From: Oegoconia quadripuncta
Lineage: Eukaryota > Arthropoda > Insecta > Lepidoptera > Autostichidae
Direction of reading: 5' to 3'
NCBI GenBank assembly: GCA_949316235.1
Contig: OX438745.1
Coordinates: forward strand, 1,121,001 to 1,185,000
Length of the DNA: 64,000 nt
Part shown: in pieces, positions 1-11,246 of the stretch
Numbering within the stretch: position 1 is the stretch's first letter
How the letters are laid out: every line of letters begins with the position of its first letter
The notes under the pieces: generated by a model
The model's database searches: none
Seen by the model: only the letters and a program-made list of their open reading frames with translations
What the model was told of the DNA's origin: nothing
Made by a program: the position numbers and the translations under genes

Positions 1-9
1 CTATACTCT

Positions 10-110
10 ACTGACCCGGAAACCCCAACACATGTGGGGGACTGGCTATCATATCTCTGACAACCGGAACACAACAATGCTATTAACATTGTTGCTTGGC
101 GGCAGATTTA
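10..110 (-). repeat. SINE family S1 fragment (inverted partner of the next copy)
   Basis: Reverse-oriented body of the S1 SINE, with the motif ACTGACCCGGAAACCCC and the stretch GGCGGCAGATTTAG. It is the reverse complement of 170-272, so the two form a ~100 bp-arm hairpin. The tRNA-like head and the A-rich tail are both missing. Confidence 0.8.
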
Positions 111-118
111 GATTAGTT

Positions 119-352
119 GTGGAGTTGGTGGTAGGGCATTTTAAATGTCCGCCTGGCTAGCTACCACCATCTTATCTAAATCTGCCGCCAAGCAGCAATA
201 GCATTGTTGTGTTCTGGTTGTCAGAGATAAGATAGCCAGTCCCCCAAATGTGTTGGGGTTTCCGGGTCAGTACGCTTCCACCTTCGACCTCATCTTCACT
301 TAACACCAAGTGTGATTGAGGTCAAGTACAAACCCATCGTGCATAAAAAAAA
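119..352 (+). repeat. SINE family S1, headless copy
   Basis: S1 body from GGTGGTAGGGCATTTTAAATG through GGTGTGATTGAGG-type sequence to the A-rich tail GTGCATAAAAAAAA. S1 recurs more than ten times in this window. Complete copies (e.g. 1619-1939, 28605-28932) start with a tRNA-like head carrying TGGCTCAATGT and the box B GGTTCGATCCC. This copy lacks that head. Confidence 0.85.
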
Positions 353-544
353 CACTGACAAGCAGTGGCGTGCCCTTCATACAGGCAGTGCCTATCATAG
401 AAAATTATAACCTTTCCTCGAAACGCATTGTCGGGACAGCTGCACCATACGGATATGAACAGAAATATTCTAAACAAATGAAAAAATTTCTACAATAGTA
501 TTTTGTACTTGTATTTTTTCTCCTTTAAAAGCAAATGTTATCGT

Positions 545-1058
545 TCTAAGTTAAGAAAGAATCTGCATTTGTTTAGGATAAATTATGAAATACTCAGTGT
601 TAATACTAGATATAAAAATAAACTTGCTGTCCATAGCAGTCGCCTACACAAAGTCCTGAGTCATTCAAGGGACAATATATAGGTACGCTTTTATAATAAG
701 GTTCCGGTAGACATTCAAAATTTGCCTTTAAATAAATTTAAAACAACCATTAAACGGAAACCATTAAATGGTAAGAATGCTTTGGTTGGTTGGGGGGTAA
801 TCTGTGGTTGGTTTGGATGGTTGCCGCTCGGCAATATCCAGTATATATTCTTATTTTTCTTTGTCGAATCACAAAATTTTACAATTATTTCAAATTATAT
901 TTGTATTAACTCGTTTAAAAAGAGCAACCCCGGAGTTTCTTGCTTGTTCTTCTCTGGGGAGACTGCCTAGTGAATGAGCGATAACTGTATGTGATGACGA
1001 TTTCAAATGTTATTCTTATAACTTACGAAATAAAACATTTTTTGATTTGATTTGATTC
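545..1058 (+). mobile_element. 5'-truncated non-LTR retrotransposon, family LINE-A
   Basis: The first ~200 bases still read, with stops and shifts, like the C-terminus of a CR1/Jockey-group reverse transcriptase (VPVDIQNLPLNKFK). A 3' UTR follows with TTTCTTGCTTGTTCTTCTC, then an AATAAA and a simple tail TTTGATTTGATTTGATT. The same UTR ends the copies at 5850, 29440 and 46876. This copy is degenerate and not coding. Confidence 0.75.
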
Positions 1059-1532
1059 TGCCTACCCTGTGAGAAACGCTGTGCATAACCCAACCGTTCA
1101 TCAAATATTTCTTGACTTCGTACATTAACTTTACTCTACGCACGTAATTTATATCTTGAGTTCTTTATCCCAAAATCCAGTTCATTGTCCCTCTTTATCA
1201 ATCAAATCACCGTTTCCCAAACCTCCCCCGTAATCATATGCACCCTTCTGCCATCCATCTTGTCTGAACGACTCTCCTCGGCTGGTCACCCCACTGGAGG
1301 GGAGATGATAATATTTTTAATGGCATGGAAGTGTGAAAGTTACTATACATAATTGTTTACCATTAATTTTGTAATAATACGCTCTATACTAACGACATTC
1401 AATTTATTGTCTTTCGTGGTTTCCAGCAAAAACCCATCTCTGACAGGTATTTGCGTCGTTTGAGGTTCTCCTCTGATGCGGCTGCTGATGTTCTTTATTT
1501 CATCATCATCAGCCCTTAAACATAGGCATATG

Positions 1533-2268
1533 AGGGAGTGAAATCAAATCAAATCAAATCAAAAATGCTTTATTTTGTAGTTTAGTCAATTTTACATTTT
1601 TTAAGTTACTGTTTGTTCGTTTTTTTTATGCACAACGGATTGGTACTTGACCTCAATCACACCTGATGTTAAGTGAAGATGGGGTCGAAGGTGGAAGCGT
1701 ACTGACCCGGAAACCCCAACACATTTGGGGGACTGACTATCTTATCTCTGACAACCGGAACACAACAACATTGCTGCTTGGCGACAGATTTAGATAAGAT
1801 GGTGGTAGCTAGCCAGGCGGACATTTAAAATGCCCTACCACAAACCAAATCGAGTACTTAAACATGTACCCCGCTGGGGATCGAACCCGCGACCTCCGAA
1901 TCGTAAACCCAATGTTGTTTACATTGAGCCACGGAAGCGGTTCAAAATGCAGTTTTCCAGAACATGCAAGATACTCGAGGAGTTGAGTTTTAAAAAAGGT
2001 TATAATATTACAAAAAGGTCAATTTCATAATTAATTGTGAAATAGAAATGCGAACGAGCTGGTTATGTCCAGGGCTGTTTACCATCTCAATAGTCTGATA
2101 TTTTAGTATGTTAGGTTCTTTAAAGTTATTGCGAGGAAGATTATGTATATCAACAGGAACGTTATTAAAAAAGCCTACACAGCCCTTTAAATGAATTACT
2201 GACTTTGCGGAGGCGACTTATGTTTATCTTTATTTCTTGTATTGACATCATAATTAACACTATGAACA
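1533..2268 (-). mobile_element. LINE-A 3' end interrupted by a SINE
   Basis: On the minus strand this is a LINE-A C-terminus and 3' UTR with an (AAATC)n tail at 1533-1560. The UTR is split by an S1 SINE: the segment ending at 1618 and the one resuming at 1940 together match uninterrupted copies such as 29440-29790. Coding remnants between about 2080 and 2250 match the 47126-47473 copy. Confidence 0.75.
1619..1939 (-). repeat. SINE family S1, full length, inserted in LINE-A
   Basis: Complete copy in reverse: poly-T, ATGCACAACGG, body, then box B (GGGGATCGAACCC in this orientation) and the tRNA-like head GAGCCACGGAAGCGG. A GTTC at each side (1615-1618 and 1940-1943) looks like a short target-site duplication inside the LINE-A UTR. 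Confidence 0.85.
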
Positions 2269-2474
2269 GGTAAAAGCCTATGTGTATGTAAGTTTGTATT
2301 TGTACAGAATAAAAATAATATGTTTAAAAACAAAACTAAAAACACGCTGGACCTTCCACCTCCTCCTCTTCCACCTTCACCTCCAGGCGCAAGTGCAATA
2401 TGTCAAGATGCAAAAATAATGTAAGCCCACCATAAACCTCCTGGCTCCATCATCAAATCAGCTCCAAGAGAACT

Positions 2475-3418
2475 TCAAACTTTTCAAACTTCATGCATTT
2501 TATTTCAATGTAAGATACATGATATCATTTGTTGAATGTCAATTTAAATCTATTGGAAATAAAAATAGGGCTAAGCATTTTTCGGTCTGTCAGTATGTCC
2601 AAGCTACCACCGCTTCGGAAAGGGAAATCATCTGTGGGAAAAGAAGCGGCGCAAGAAACCCACAGGATCATTTTCTTTTCTTTGCTGTTTTTTTACATAT
2701 ATAAAATTATACAATTAATACAATTTTATAATTTTTGGGAGCTGGGCGAAGTATACCAAGCGTTTTTGTCATTCAGGTAGTCACTAATTTTGTAATAACC
2801 TTTTTTTGTTAATGTTGTTGTGACATGATTTTTAAATTGTTTTTCATTTAGATTAATGATATTCTCAGGTATAAGGTTATAAACGCGTATACAGTGTCCC
2901 ACATAAATGATGTATTAACTTTGCTCAGTCTGAACATAGGGGTGGCTAATTTGTCCTTATATCTCTTTAAGTTATGCTTATCACTATTTTTTGCGAATGC
3001 AGAAATATTTTTTCGTACGTACATAATATTCTCGTAAATAAATTGTGAAGGAACAGTTAAAATATTAATTTCTTTGAACCTGTTCAGTATCAGTATCAGC
3101 TGCTGCAGCAGCAAAGCAAAATACCATATGACATGATACTGTGGAAGTAACTAAAGTAAACTAATCTTGCAGTAGCCACATCTGTTAACTGTCTAATCTT
3201 CCAGACGGCATATGCTGCGGAACTCAATCTACGCGCTAAAGATTCTAAATGTGGTCCCCACTGAAGCTTGGAGTCAAGCGTAATTCCTAAAAAGACTGTT
3301 GCATCTACAAATTCCACTTTATCTTGATCAATTACAATATTACTATCAATTTTTCTTACATTTGGAAGGCGGAAATGTATGCATTTTGTTTTCTTAGCAT
3401 TCAAAACCAAGTTATTGA
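2475..3418 (-). mobile_element. 5'-truncated non-LTR retrotransposon, family LINE-B, with reverse transcriptase remnant
   Basis: The minus strand encodes a thumb/C-terminal part of a CR1/Jockey-type reverse transcriptase at 3096-3415 (KTKCIHFRLPNV, VFLGITLDSKLQWGPH, SYGILL). A further C-terminal block lies at 2848-3090 (FKEINILTVPSQFIYENIMY) in another frame, with coding sequence missing between the two. The 3' UTR (GATATCATTTGTTGAATGTC) ends near 2475. The same UTR recurs at 11216 and 13739. No intact protein remains. Confidence 0.8.
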
Positions 3419-4316
3419 TGGCAATACTAAATTATAGTATTACCATCCAAACTACATATACATTATACATACCACGTTTCATTTCAATTCGACAATCAGA
3501 AGTAGCTTAAAATTTACTTCCAAGATTTGTTAGTAGTCAGCTACAAGTGAAGCCAAAAGAAGCGTATTAAAATAATATACCTTTAATTTGTACAATAGAT
3601 CTAAAGAGGGTACTCGAAAAAATTAATAATCATTTAAACTTGGTCTGTGACTACAACGTTGAACCTGACTGTATCTGTACTGACTGGAATCGAACTCGCA
3701 TACCTACAGCTTCCTATAACCAAATGATAAAAACACTACACCTAAACCTCAGCCGTTCACTACGCAAGCAGTTGTTCCAACATTCCTATAACGTTTTTGC
3801 AGCTACCCGCATAACTGTGTGTGCGTACTGCGTAGGGCTGCCACCTCTTTGGATTTAAGCCCGTATGTTACTCAAGTCGTGATCTACACGTTTGTATATG
3901 TAACCCCCTATGGCCTAAACGCTACAGCCGATTTGGGCAAATGAGATGTCACTATGAAAGAGGGGTGAAGCTGAAAACCAGCGCTGTTAAGTGTCATACG
4001 ACATAATGGCAGCAAATGCTGACGCCCAATCCCTTTGCCACAAATACATTTAAATATGCATAATTATAGCTACTTATAACTATATAAGCGATATATAATT
4101 ATATAAGCGACTAGCTATAGCTGTATTTGTTGGCAATAATTACTTTTTCTTTCATTCTTTTTTTCTTACAAAATTCGTATAACTTTCGGGAGTGTCATAT
4201 GTCAGTGGTCCGATCGCGAAGTTCTACTGTTCGATCCATGGGCAATTGTTATTGCCTGTGGTTCTATCAATCGGACCACGGGCAAATCAAATTAAAAATA
4301 AATCATATTGACACTT
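3419..4316. other. No gene seen
   Basis: AT-rich, unassigned sequence. A short stretch at 3640-3860 is open but has neither coding character nor splice sites I trust. 3895-4045 looks like an old dispersed repeat. Confidence 0.5.
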
Positions 4317-4569
4317 GGTGGTGGTGGTTGGTGGTTGGTGGTAGGGCATTTTAAATGTCCGCCTGGCTAGCTACCACCATCATATCTAAATCTGCCGCCA
4401 AGCAGCAATGTTAATAGTATTATTGTGTTCCGGTTGTCAGAGATAAGACAGCCAGTCCCCCAAGTGTGTTGGGGTTTCCGGGTCAGTACGCTTCTACCTT
4501 CGACCTCATCTTCATTTAACATCAGGTGTGATTGAGGTCAAGTACGAACACGTCGGCCATAAAAAAAAT
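4317..4569 (+). repeat. SINE family S1, headless copy
   Basis: Starts with a GGT-rich stretch (TGGTGGTGGTTGGTGG), then the S1 body from GTAGGGCATTTTAAATGTCC to the A-rich tail GGCCATAAAAAAAA. Confidence 0.85.
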
Positions 4570-5849
4570 AGACGAAACGCTAAAAATCCTAACCCCACAC
4601 CATCGCCAGAAAACTTGCTTTCAAATAAAAAAACCACATCTAAATCGGTTCACCCGTTTAAGAGCTAGGCAGACAGACACACACACCCATAGCGATCAAA
4701 CTAATAACATCTCTCGTTTTGCATCCGGAGTTAAAAACACAGGAACCGCATAGAAGGCTATCTAAAACCGTATAGTCAGGTTTTATAATTTTAAGGTTTT
4801 AACAATGACGACATCATAATACCGGCCTTGTTATGCGGTGGCAACCCTAATAGTGCTCCCTGCCGCTTGGGGGTGGGGGCGGGAGCGGGAGGGGAAGCTG
4901 GATAAATACAATACACTCTAAACTGTATGCCCGGATCAGGGGGAATTATACTCGACGTTCCGTATTAGAAAATGTGAACTGTGCCTGTGAATGTAGTTTA
5001 AACTAACTGAGACTCGTGTTACAGCTAAACCACAGACGATAAAATGATGTGTTCGTTTCAATAAATTTAAAGATATAAACATGATTCACAGGGCCACCCA
5101 GCGAATTTACCTTCGTGCGGCTATGTGTTTACAGCAACGAGGTGGCCATTTTGAAAACATTTTGTGAAATTAATGTGAAACTCACAATAAATGATTTGAT
5201 TTGAAACAAAAATCTTTAATCTCCTGAGTAACTTTACTAGCTAATAGCATAGAGTAGTTGAGATACAACCATGATTTTTTTTTATAGCAAGTAGTATCAT
5301 AAATAAATTATTTTTGGTATGACTATTTTGAGAAATTTGGCATTAAATGAAAAAATACTACAAAAAAATTCGGAATTTTTCATAAAAAAAAACTTTTTAT
5401 TTCTAATTAACGATGATCTCTCGTGTTTCGTTTTTCATTTAGTCTTCATGTCACGTTATTCGCGGTCAGAACTGAATTTATTTCAACTCAATGATTCTCG
5501 TTGTTCAAGAGTTATAGCCATTTGTTGACGTAAGGAACTCGGAAAAATTATTTTTTTCTAAAAAAAATTAAAATATCTAGATTTTTTTGTATTTTTTTAC
5601 GGTATATTGAAGTATACGGATATATGAGATCCCACACTGTATAAAACCAAAACAGGGTTTGCCTGAGTGGAACAATTATATCGTGGAAATTTGTTTATCC
5701 TGCGGGAACTCCTCGCTTAAAATCTTCTCACTTCGGGTTAAATCTAATCCTATGCTTTAATCCAGAGTATGTTCAACGTATATACGAAGTGTCATCCAAA
5801 TCCGTTCATCTGTTTTGCCATGATTGAGCAAGAAACAATCAACAACAAA
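4570..5849. other. No gene seen; scattered repeat remnants
   Basis: Contains a G-rich stretch at 4868-4900 and homopolymer T/A runs. Around 5590-5830 it resembles the common lepidopteran dispersed-repeat type (CATCCAAATCCGTTCATC). No coding exon is supported. Confidence 0.5.
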
Positions 5850-6098
5850 AAATCAGATCGTTCGCATGCCAGGCTGTTTCACAATTAATAATGAAATATA
5901 AAAACCCTTTTGCAATATAAAAACCTTTATGTAAAATCAAAGCCTGATTTTAAAAGAGCAACCCTTCGAGTTTCTTGCTTGTTCTTCTCAGGGGAAAACT
6001 GCATTTTGAACAGGCAGTATCTTAAAAAATGTAAAATTGACTATTTTAAGTGTACTCTGTGTACCTACAAAATAAAGCATTTTTGACTTTGGCTTTGA
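5850..6098 (+). mobile_element. LINE-A 3' UTR fragment
   Basis: Same UTR as 29440-29790 in the opposite orientation (AGAGCAACCCTTCGAGTTTC), ending AAAATAAAGCATTTTTGACTTT. The coding part is gone. Confidence 0.8.
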
Positions 6099-6818
6099 AA
6101 CAAATAAACAAAAAAAAATAAACATCGAACTTCAGAACCGACTTATGTAATTGCTATCTCATAGACGTATATTAGAGATGTAATTTTGAAATACAGCCTA
6201 AAAAAACAAGCACTTAGTCTAGATTTTTTTAGACCACCTTATTTTTAATTTGTGTCTACATAACAATAAATACTAACTGATATTTAATTAGGTAGACTTT
6301 TGTTAAACACAGTTAACTTATTGATGGATAAAAAATTAAGCATATTATAGTTAGGCATGCATGTGTTTTAGCTGAAAATATCGTCGACCTGCATTAAATA
6401 AAAATGAGGACTAATATTTTGTAACGATAGTTTCCCTAAATGTTTTGAATTTAATGGAATACCCATTAATTGAGCATTTTTTTTAAAGAAACACATTTTT
6501 CAGCTTTAGCTTATTTAGTTGCTTAGTACTTGCGTTTCTTATAAATGCTTAATTTTTAACAATAATTGTTACTACATTTACAACACTTTATTAAATGTTT
6601 CAAGAAAATCGCGGTTATGCGTTTTTCCGAGATCACACCGTATTTTCCCTGGGCTACTGAGGAATTGAGGGAACTCGTCACATATTATAGCCATATACCA
6701 GATGAGTTTTGTTTGCTGCATTTGGGGCATATTAGGTAAGTGAAATAGAAATTATTGGCATAGGTAGTTTAATAATTTTTTTTTTCAAAACCATCATCGG
6801 CCCACACTCCGGCTGGAG
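6099..6818. other. No gene; arm-like copy of a foldback repeat
   Basis: 6697-6775 (GGCATATTAGGTAAGTG, TTGGCATAGGTAGTTTA) matches the arms of the foldback repeat at 26888-27100. A 42-codon open frame from an ATG at 6617 runs straight into this repeat, so I do not call it a gene. The rest is AT-rich and featureless. Confidence 0.5.
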
Positions 6819-7102
6819 ATAAATAATAAATAAATAACTTTAATAAATATCTTTGCACATACACACAGCGCCATCTAGTTCCACACTAAGCAACTAGGCT
6901 TGTATTATAGATACCAGATGGTTCATAAACTACACAAATACTTTTTTTTTATAAATAAATACACATATAAATGAAAAACATCCATAACACGGGAACACAT
7001 GTCCGTATTCATCATACAAACATATGTCCCTAGCGGGATTCGAACCAGCGACCTTTTGGTATAGCAGCAGAATTTCTAACTACTACATCAAACAGGTCGT
7101 CA
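6819..7102 (-). repeat. SINE family S2, full length
   Basis: Reverse copy of the second tRNA-derived SINE. The head (box A as ACTACATCA-type, box B GGGATTCGAACC) lies at 7030-7102. The body carries GCGCCATCTAGTTCCACAC, and the tail is AATAAATAAATA at 6819. Other copies are at 17437, 20187, 52979 and 55276. Confidence 0.85.
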
Positions 7103-9071
7103 TCTACACCAAACATGTTGTGTGACATTCATAATTGAAGCCCTCAATTTGTGCAGCAAACGTTGGTGTTGGTGTACAGGTGAAAGGAAGTGTAAATTAA
7201 AGTGCGTAACGGAGCTTTCGGGTTCCCACAAGAAGCCGCCAAAATCTTTTGTATAAAGCATTCTGCCACTTTACTGAAGAATGACTTGACCGTGACTAGA
7301 CTCTGTATACGCCAAGTAAACGACGAATTACTTGTTTTGACTGAGACTGACTTATAAACTGAAGAGATAAGAGAAATAAAATTTTTCACTCGAAACTGGC
7401 AGTAATGCCCCTCGACAGTGAGGTTGACTGGTTGCCATCCTCAAAAATAAGAAGAAGAAGAGATCCCTTTTCAGGTCTCAACGTGTAACTATAATCTATC
7501 CTTATATCTATTGTAATTTTTTTTTTTTTTTTTTTTTTTGACGGTTCTTATGTGTTTAATAATAATAATAATAATCTTTATTGTTTCACACACAAGTAAG
7601 AAAATATCAGCACTGTTACAAAATTCAGGCCCAAATATACTATATCACTTGTGAGAGACTGACATCTGAACTAGGAAATTAACCTGTTTTTCAGATTGCC
7701 AGGCTCTCCCCCTAGGTGACGCAGGCAGTAACAATGTTATTATATTTATAATAATTAGTATCGAATAATTCGTCTGGTTTATACTCACTTCTCGGCTGGG
7801 CAAGAGGCGAAAATTTCAAAGAGACTGATAATTAACTTTAGTCATTAATGTGATTCCTTTTCCACCCACTTTTGTTTTGTATCTTTTGATACAAGAAGGA
7901 AAATAAAGAATCTACTGTACTGTAAGAGAATGTACACAACAGACGATAAATATAGTAAAAGAAATACGCTCGTACCGTATATAAAATACTAAGTCTGACC
8001 TATTTGATTAGGGCTGTGATATACCTAAAACATGGAGCTTAACTGTACAAATAAAATAAATAAATATTAGGTCCTTTACCTATGAAATTGGCATTTTGTA
8101 TGAAGAATTTCATTAAGACTGTTTTCTCCATACAATAATTTTTTTGATTTTTTTTTGGCAATGGCAAATCCAAATTTAGCTAAACTTTGTGTGTATTATC
8201 GGATCACATTAAGTTGGGCAGCGTTAATTTTTAAATAAACCGTTTTATAAAAGTTTCAGCGAATCTAAGAAATGATTATGGGAAGCACATGAAAAGAGCT
8301 CTGTTCAATTTTTTTTTTATTATGTGATTTAGCCCAGAAATTAAAAAATATTTCATGTGAATCCTTGAAATAATATTCCATTTTCCAAATAAAAATAAAT
8401 TTGGATATAGCTTTGAAAATCGCAGGAATTGGTACATATGATTAACGAGAAAAAATACTAAGCAAAGTTTGTGCTATGGAAACTAGATAACTGAAGTGCG
8501 CGCCGAAGCCTAACACTCGTATTAAAGCCACCCAGCCAAGGACTGACAGCGCCAGACATTGCTTAACTACGTTAATCGAAATGGAATAACTAATGCCATG
8601 GGCTTTATAGGTTTATCCAACCAGTTTTATAAATGCGAAAGTTTGTGTATGTATGTTTGTTACCTAACGGCTGGATGGATTTGGATGAAACTTGGTTGGA
8701 ATATAGATTAGGACCTGGATTGACATATTTTGGTTAAATTATGTAGTATATCAACCATCTGGTATCCATAATACAAACCTAGTGTTGAACTTTTTGTTTT
8801 GTAAAGTTCTTTGTTAATAATGAAATAAACAATTGTATACATCTCAGTGTCTAAGCCTAAGAGAAATGAATATAAACAATAATAATTATTTGGCAGGCTA
8901 ACAATGAGGCAAAAGGTATATTTACGTACCTAAGTAAACAATGCACTAGTTTTTATCCGGCCAACATGTCTAACTTATGCGATCTTTAGAGGAGATTACA
9001 TGTATTTAAACTGTGGAACTAAATAACGCTGTGTGTAGGGATATTTATTTATTTATAATACAAAGTTATAA
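7103..9071. other. No gene; simple repeats and LINE-like tail
   Basis: Holds a 23 bp poly-T (7517-7539), an (AAT)n run near 7556-7574 followed by a sequence resembling a reverse-oriented retrotransposon 3' end, and a dispersed repeat at 8628-8760. An S2 body piece (TCAACCATCTGGTATCC) lies at about 8750. The open frame at 7144-7389 on the minus strand has no recognisable content. Confidence 0.45.
8628..8760 (+). repeat. Dispersed lepidopteran-type repeat
   Basis: TATAAATGCGAAAGTTTGTG, then GGATTTGGATGAAACTTGG and ATTAGGACCTGGATT. A second copy lies at 51557-51660 with the same order of motifs. It is non-coding. Confidence 0.6.
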
Positions 9072-9138
9072 CTAGCGGTATTCGAATCCGCAACCTTCTG
9101 ATATAGCAGTCAGGGTTTGTGAACACTACACCAAGCAT
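9072..9138 (-). repeat. SINE S2 head fragment
   Basis: The tRNA-like head only: box B as GGTATTCGAATCCGC and box A as CACTACACCAAGC, read on the plus strand. The short stretch at 9018-9060 resembles the S2 tail in the opposite orientation. Confidence 0.65.
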
Positions 9139-9355
9139 GTATTCTCAATCACAATTCTTCCATTTTTCACTTGAAAATATTTACAAGCTACAAGGCGATC
9201 GGAATTTAGCAGACTTCTTTTGAGAAGAAACCTTACAAACTCCATTAATTGTGTTTTTTATTTTATTACAAGCTTTATTTAAGTTGCAATGTTCGTATAA
9301 GTTCTTTCAAACTTTGCAAACCATTTTTCAACTATGGTATCTGATTGAGCTGAAT

Positions 9356-10137
9356 TTGTGTGGGTGTGGGTGTGTAGGTGTGGGTGTGGGTGTGGGTGTG
9401 GGTGTGGGTGTGGGTGTGGGTGTGGGTGTGGGTGTGGGTGTGGGGGTGTGGGTGTGGGTGTGGGTGTGGGGGTGTGGGTGTGGGTGTGGGTGTGGGTGTG
9501 GGGGTGTGGGTGTGGGTGTGGGTGTGGGGGTGTGGGTGTGGGTGTGGGTGTGGGTGTGGGTGTGGGTGTGGGTGTGGGTGTGGGTGTGGGTGTGGGTGTG
9601 GGTGTGGGGGTGGGTGTGGGGGTGTGGGTGTGGGTGTGGGGGTGTGGGTGTGGGTGTGGGTGTGGGTGTGGATGTGGGTGTGGGGGTGTGGGTGTGGGTG
9701 TGGGTGTGGGTGTGGGTGTGGGTGTGGGGGTGGGGGTGGGGGTGTGGGGGTGGGTGTGGGTGTGGGTGTGGATGTGGGTGTGGGGGTGTGGGTGTGGGGG
9801 TGTGGGTGTGGGTGTGGGTGTGGGTGTGGGTGTGGGTGTGGGTGTGGGTGTGGGTGTGGGGGTGTGGGTGTGGGTGTGGGTGTGGGTGTGTGGGTGTGGG
9901 TGTGGGTGTGGGTGTGGGTGTGGGTGTGGGTGTGGGGGTGTGGGTGTGGGTGTGGGTGTGGGTGTGGGTGTGGATGTGGGTGTGGGGGTGTGGGTGTGGG
10001 TGTGGGTGTGGGGGTGTGGGTGTGGGTGTGGGTGTGTGGGTGTGGGTGTGGGTGTGGGTGTGGGTGTGGGTGTGGGTGTGGGTGTGGGTGTGCGTGTGCG
10101 TGTGCGTGTGTGTATGTGTGTGTGTATATGCATGTGT
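9356..10137 (+). repeat. TGTGGG hexanucleotide minisatellite, ~780 bp
   Basis: Nearly uninterrupted TGTGGG units with expanded units (GTGGGGGTG) and occasional GATGTGGG variants at 9671, 9771 and 9973. The right edge decays through TGTGCG and TGTGTA to TATATG. Long open frames exist on both strands only because the period is a multiple of three; they would encode Gly/Val/Trp/Cys or Thr/Pro/His repeats and are not genes. The plus strand is strongly G-quadruplex prone. Confidence 0.97.
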
Positions 10138-10139
10138 GA

Positions 10140-10300
10140 ATATACCTATATGTATATAGATTTCTATGTTACCTCCTGTAACCTAAACGGTTCCACCGAT
10201 TTTGAAGTGCGAAGTGTCGTTTGATCCCTAGAGTGTCATAGGATACATTTTATCGTAAAAAATCCAACATGGCGTCCGCAAAATACTAAATATACTGTCG
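10140..10300 (+). repeat. Dispersed repeat U1
   Basis: Contains GAAGTGCGAAGTGTCG, AGTGTCATAGGATACATTTT and AATCCAACATGGCGTCCGC. The reverse complement, partly diverged, is at 28060-28205, and a shorter relative is near 34770. It is non-coding. Confidence 0.6.
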
Positions 10301-10861
10301 GGTTTTTCGGTGTTTAAAAACTTAAATAGTTATTAGTGAATAAGATAAATTTTTCTTGGCATATCAAGTAATTAATTCTCGTATTCAGATGATTTTGCTA
10401 AAATATTAGTTTTCTTAAACATGTATACAGGTTATGCGCTCAGATTATTTATTTACTAAGCCTACAATCCAGACAATAAAATGCTTGTGCTCTTGAACGG
10501 TTAAGGTCAAATTAAAGGTGAGAACATAATACATGTATATCGTGCGTTAATCTAGGTCACACGAGCAAGGATTTCTAGGTCTTAACCAGATCTAAATCTC
10601 TATTATAGATGTTTCTGATTACATAGCTATTTCGCTCAGAGGCGAAGTATGGCTGTCCAAAGAGGAAACGCACTAGCATCTTAGGCACCCTTCCGTTTCA
10701 GCAAGATCTAGGACAAATTTGTAAATGTGTGTTTTATATATTTATTACTTTTTAATTTGTAAATGTGTATTCACTATTTCGTTTTTGTAAATATGTACAA
10801 AATTATTTGTGTGATGTGAAATAAATATATTACATAGCTATATTTTTTCTGACCGTAAATA
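10301..10861. other. No gene seen
   Basis: AT-rich sequence with no recognisable coding content. The end nearest 10690-10830 contains duplicated TTTGTAAATGTGT motifs. Confidence 0.5.
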
Positions 10862-11168
10862 AAGTCGGAAGTCGCGGGTTCGATCTGCAGCGGAGTACAT
10901 GTTTAGTACTCGCTTTGGTTTTTTTATTTGGTTATTTGGTTAAGGCATTTTAAATGTCCGCCTAGCTAGCTACTACCAAATAAACTCTGCCGCCAAACAG
11001 CAATGTTAATAGCAATGTTTTATTCCCGTTGTCAGAGATGAGATAGCCAGCCAACCAAATAAGATGGGGTTTCAGGGTCAGTACGTTTCCACCTTTCTGC
11101 CTCATTAACATCAGGTGTGATTGAGGTCAAGTGCTAACCCGTTGTGCATGAAAGTAATAAAAAAAAAA
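10862..11168 (+). repeat. SINE family S1, diverged copy
   Basis: Starts within the tRNA-like head (GTCGCGGGTTCGAT), keeps the body GGCATTTTAAATGTCCGCC and ends GTTGTGCATG then an A-rich tail. It is more diverged than the neighbouring copies. Confidence 0.8.
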
Positions 11169-11215
11169 CAAAGTATTTGTGTAGTAATGTAGTAGGTTAT
11201 GAGTTCAAAACTTCA

Positions 11216-11246
11216 AACTTCAAGCATTTATTTCAACGTAAGATAC
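11216..11246 (-). mobile_element. LINE-B 3' terminus stub
   Basis: CTTCAAGCATTTATTTCAAC and GTAAGATACAT match the extreme 3' end of LINE-B at 2490-2522. The rest of the LINE is absent: the foldback element begins directly here. Confidence 0.55.

Noticed and set aside
6617..6745. 42-codon ORF ending at a GTAAGTG donor-like site
   Set aside because: The donor and end of the frame are part of a foldback repeat also found at 26888-27100, so the splice-like look is coincidental.
9356..10137. Telomeric repeat
   Set aside because: Insect telomeres are typically TTAGG; TGTGGG with internal position and decayed edge fits an interstitial minisatellite.
9251..10224. Four overlapping long open frames (253-302 codons) on both strands
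   Set aside because: They are produced by the hexanucleotide array, whose period is a multiple of three; Gly/Val/Trp/Cys and Thr/Pro/His repeats follow mechanically.
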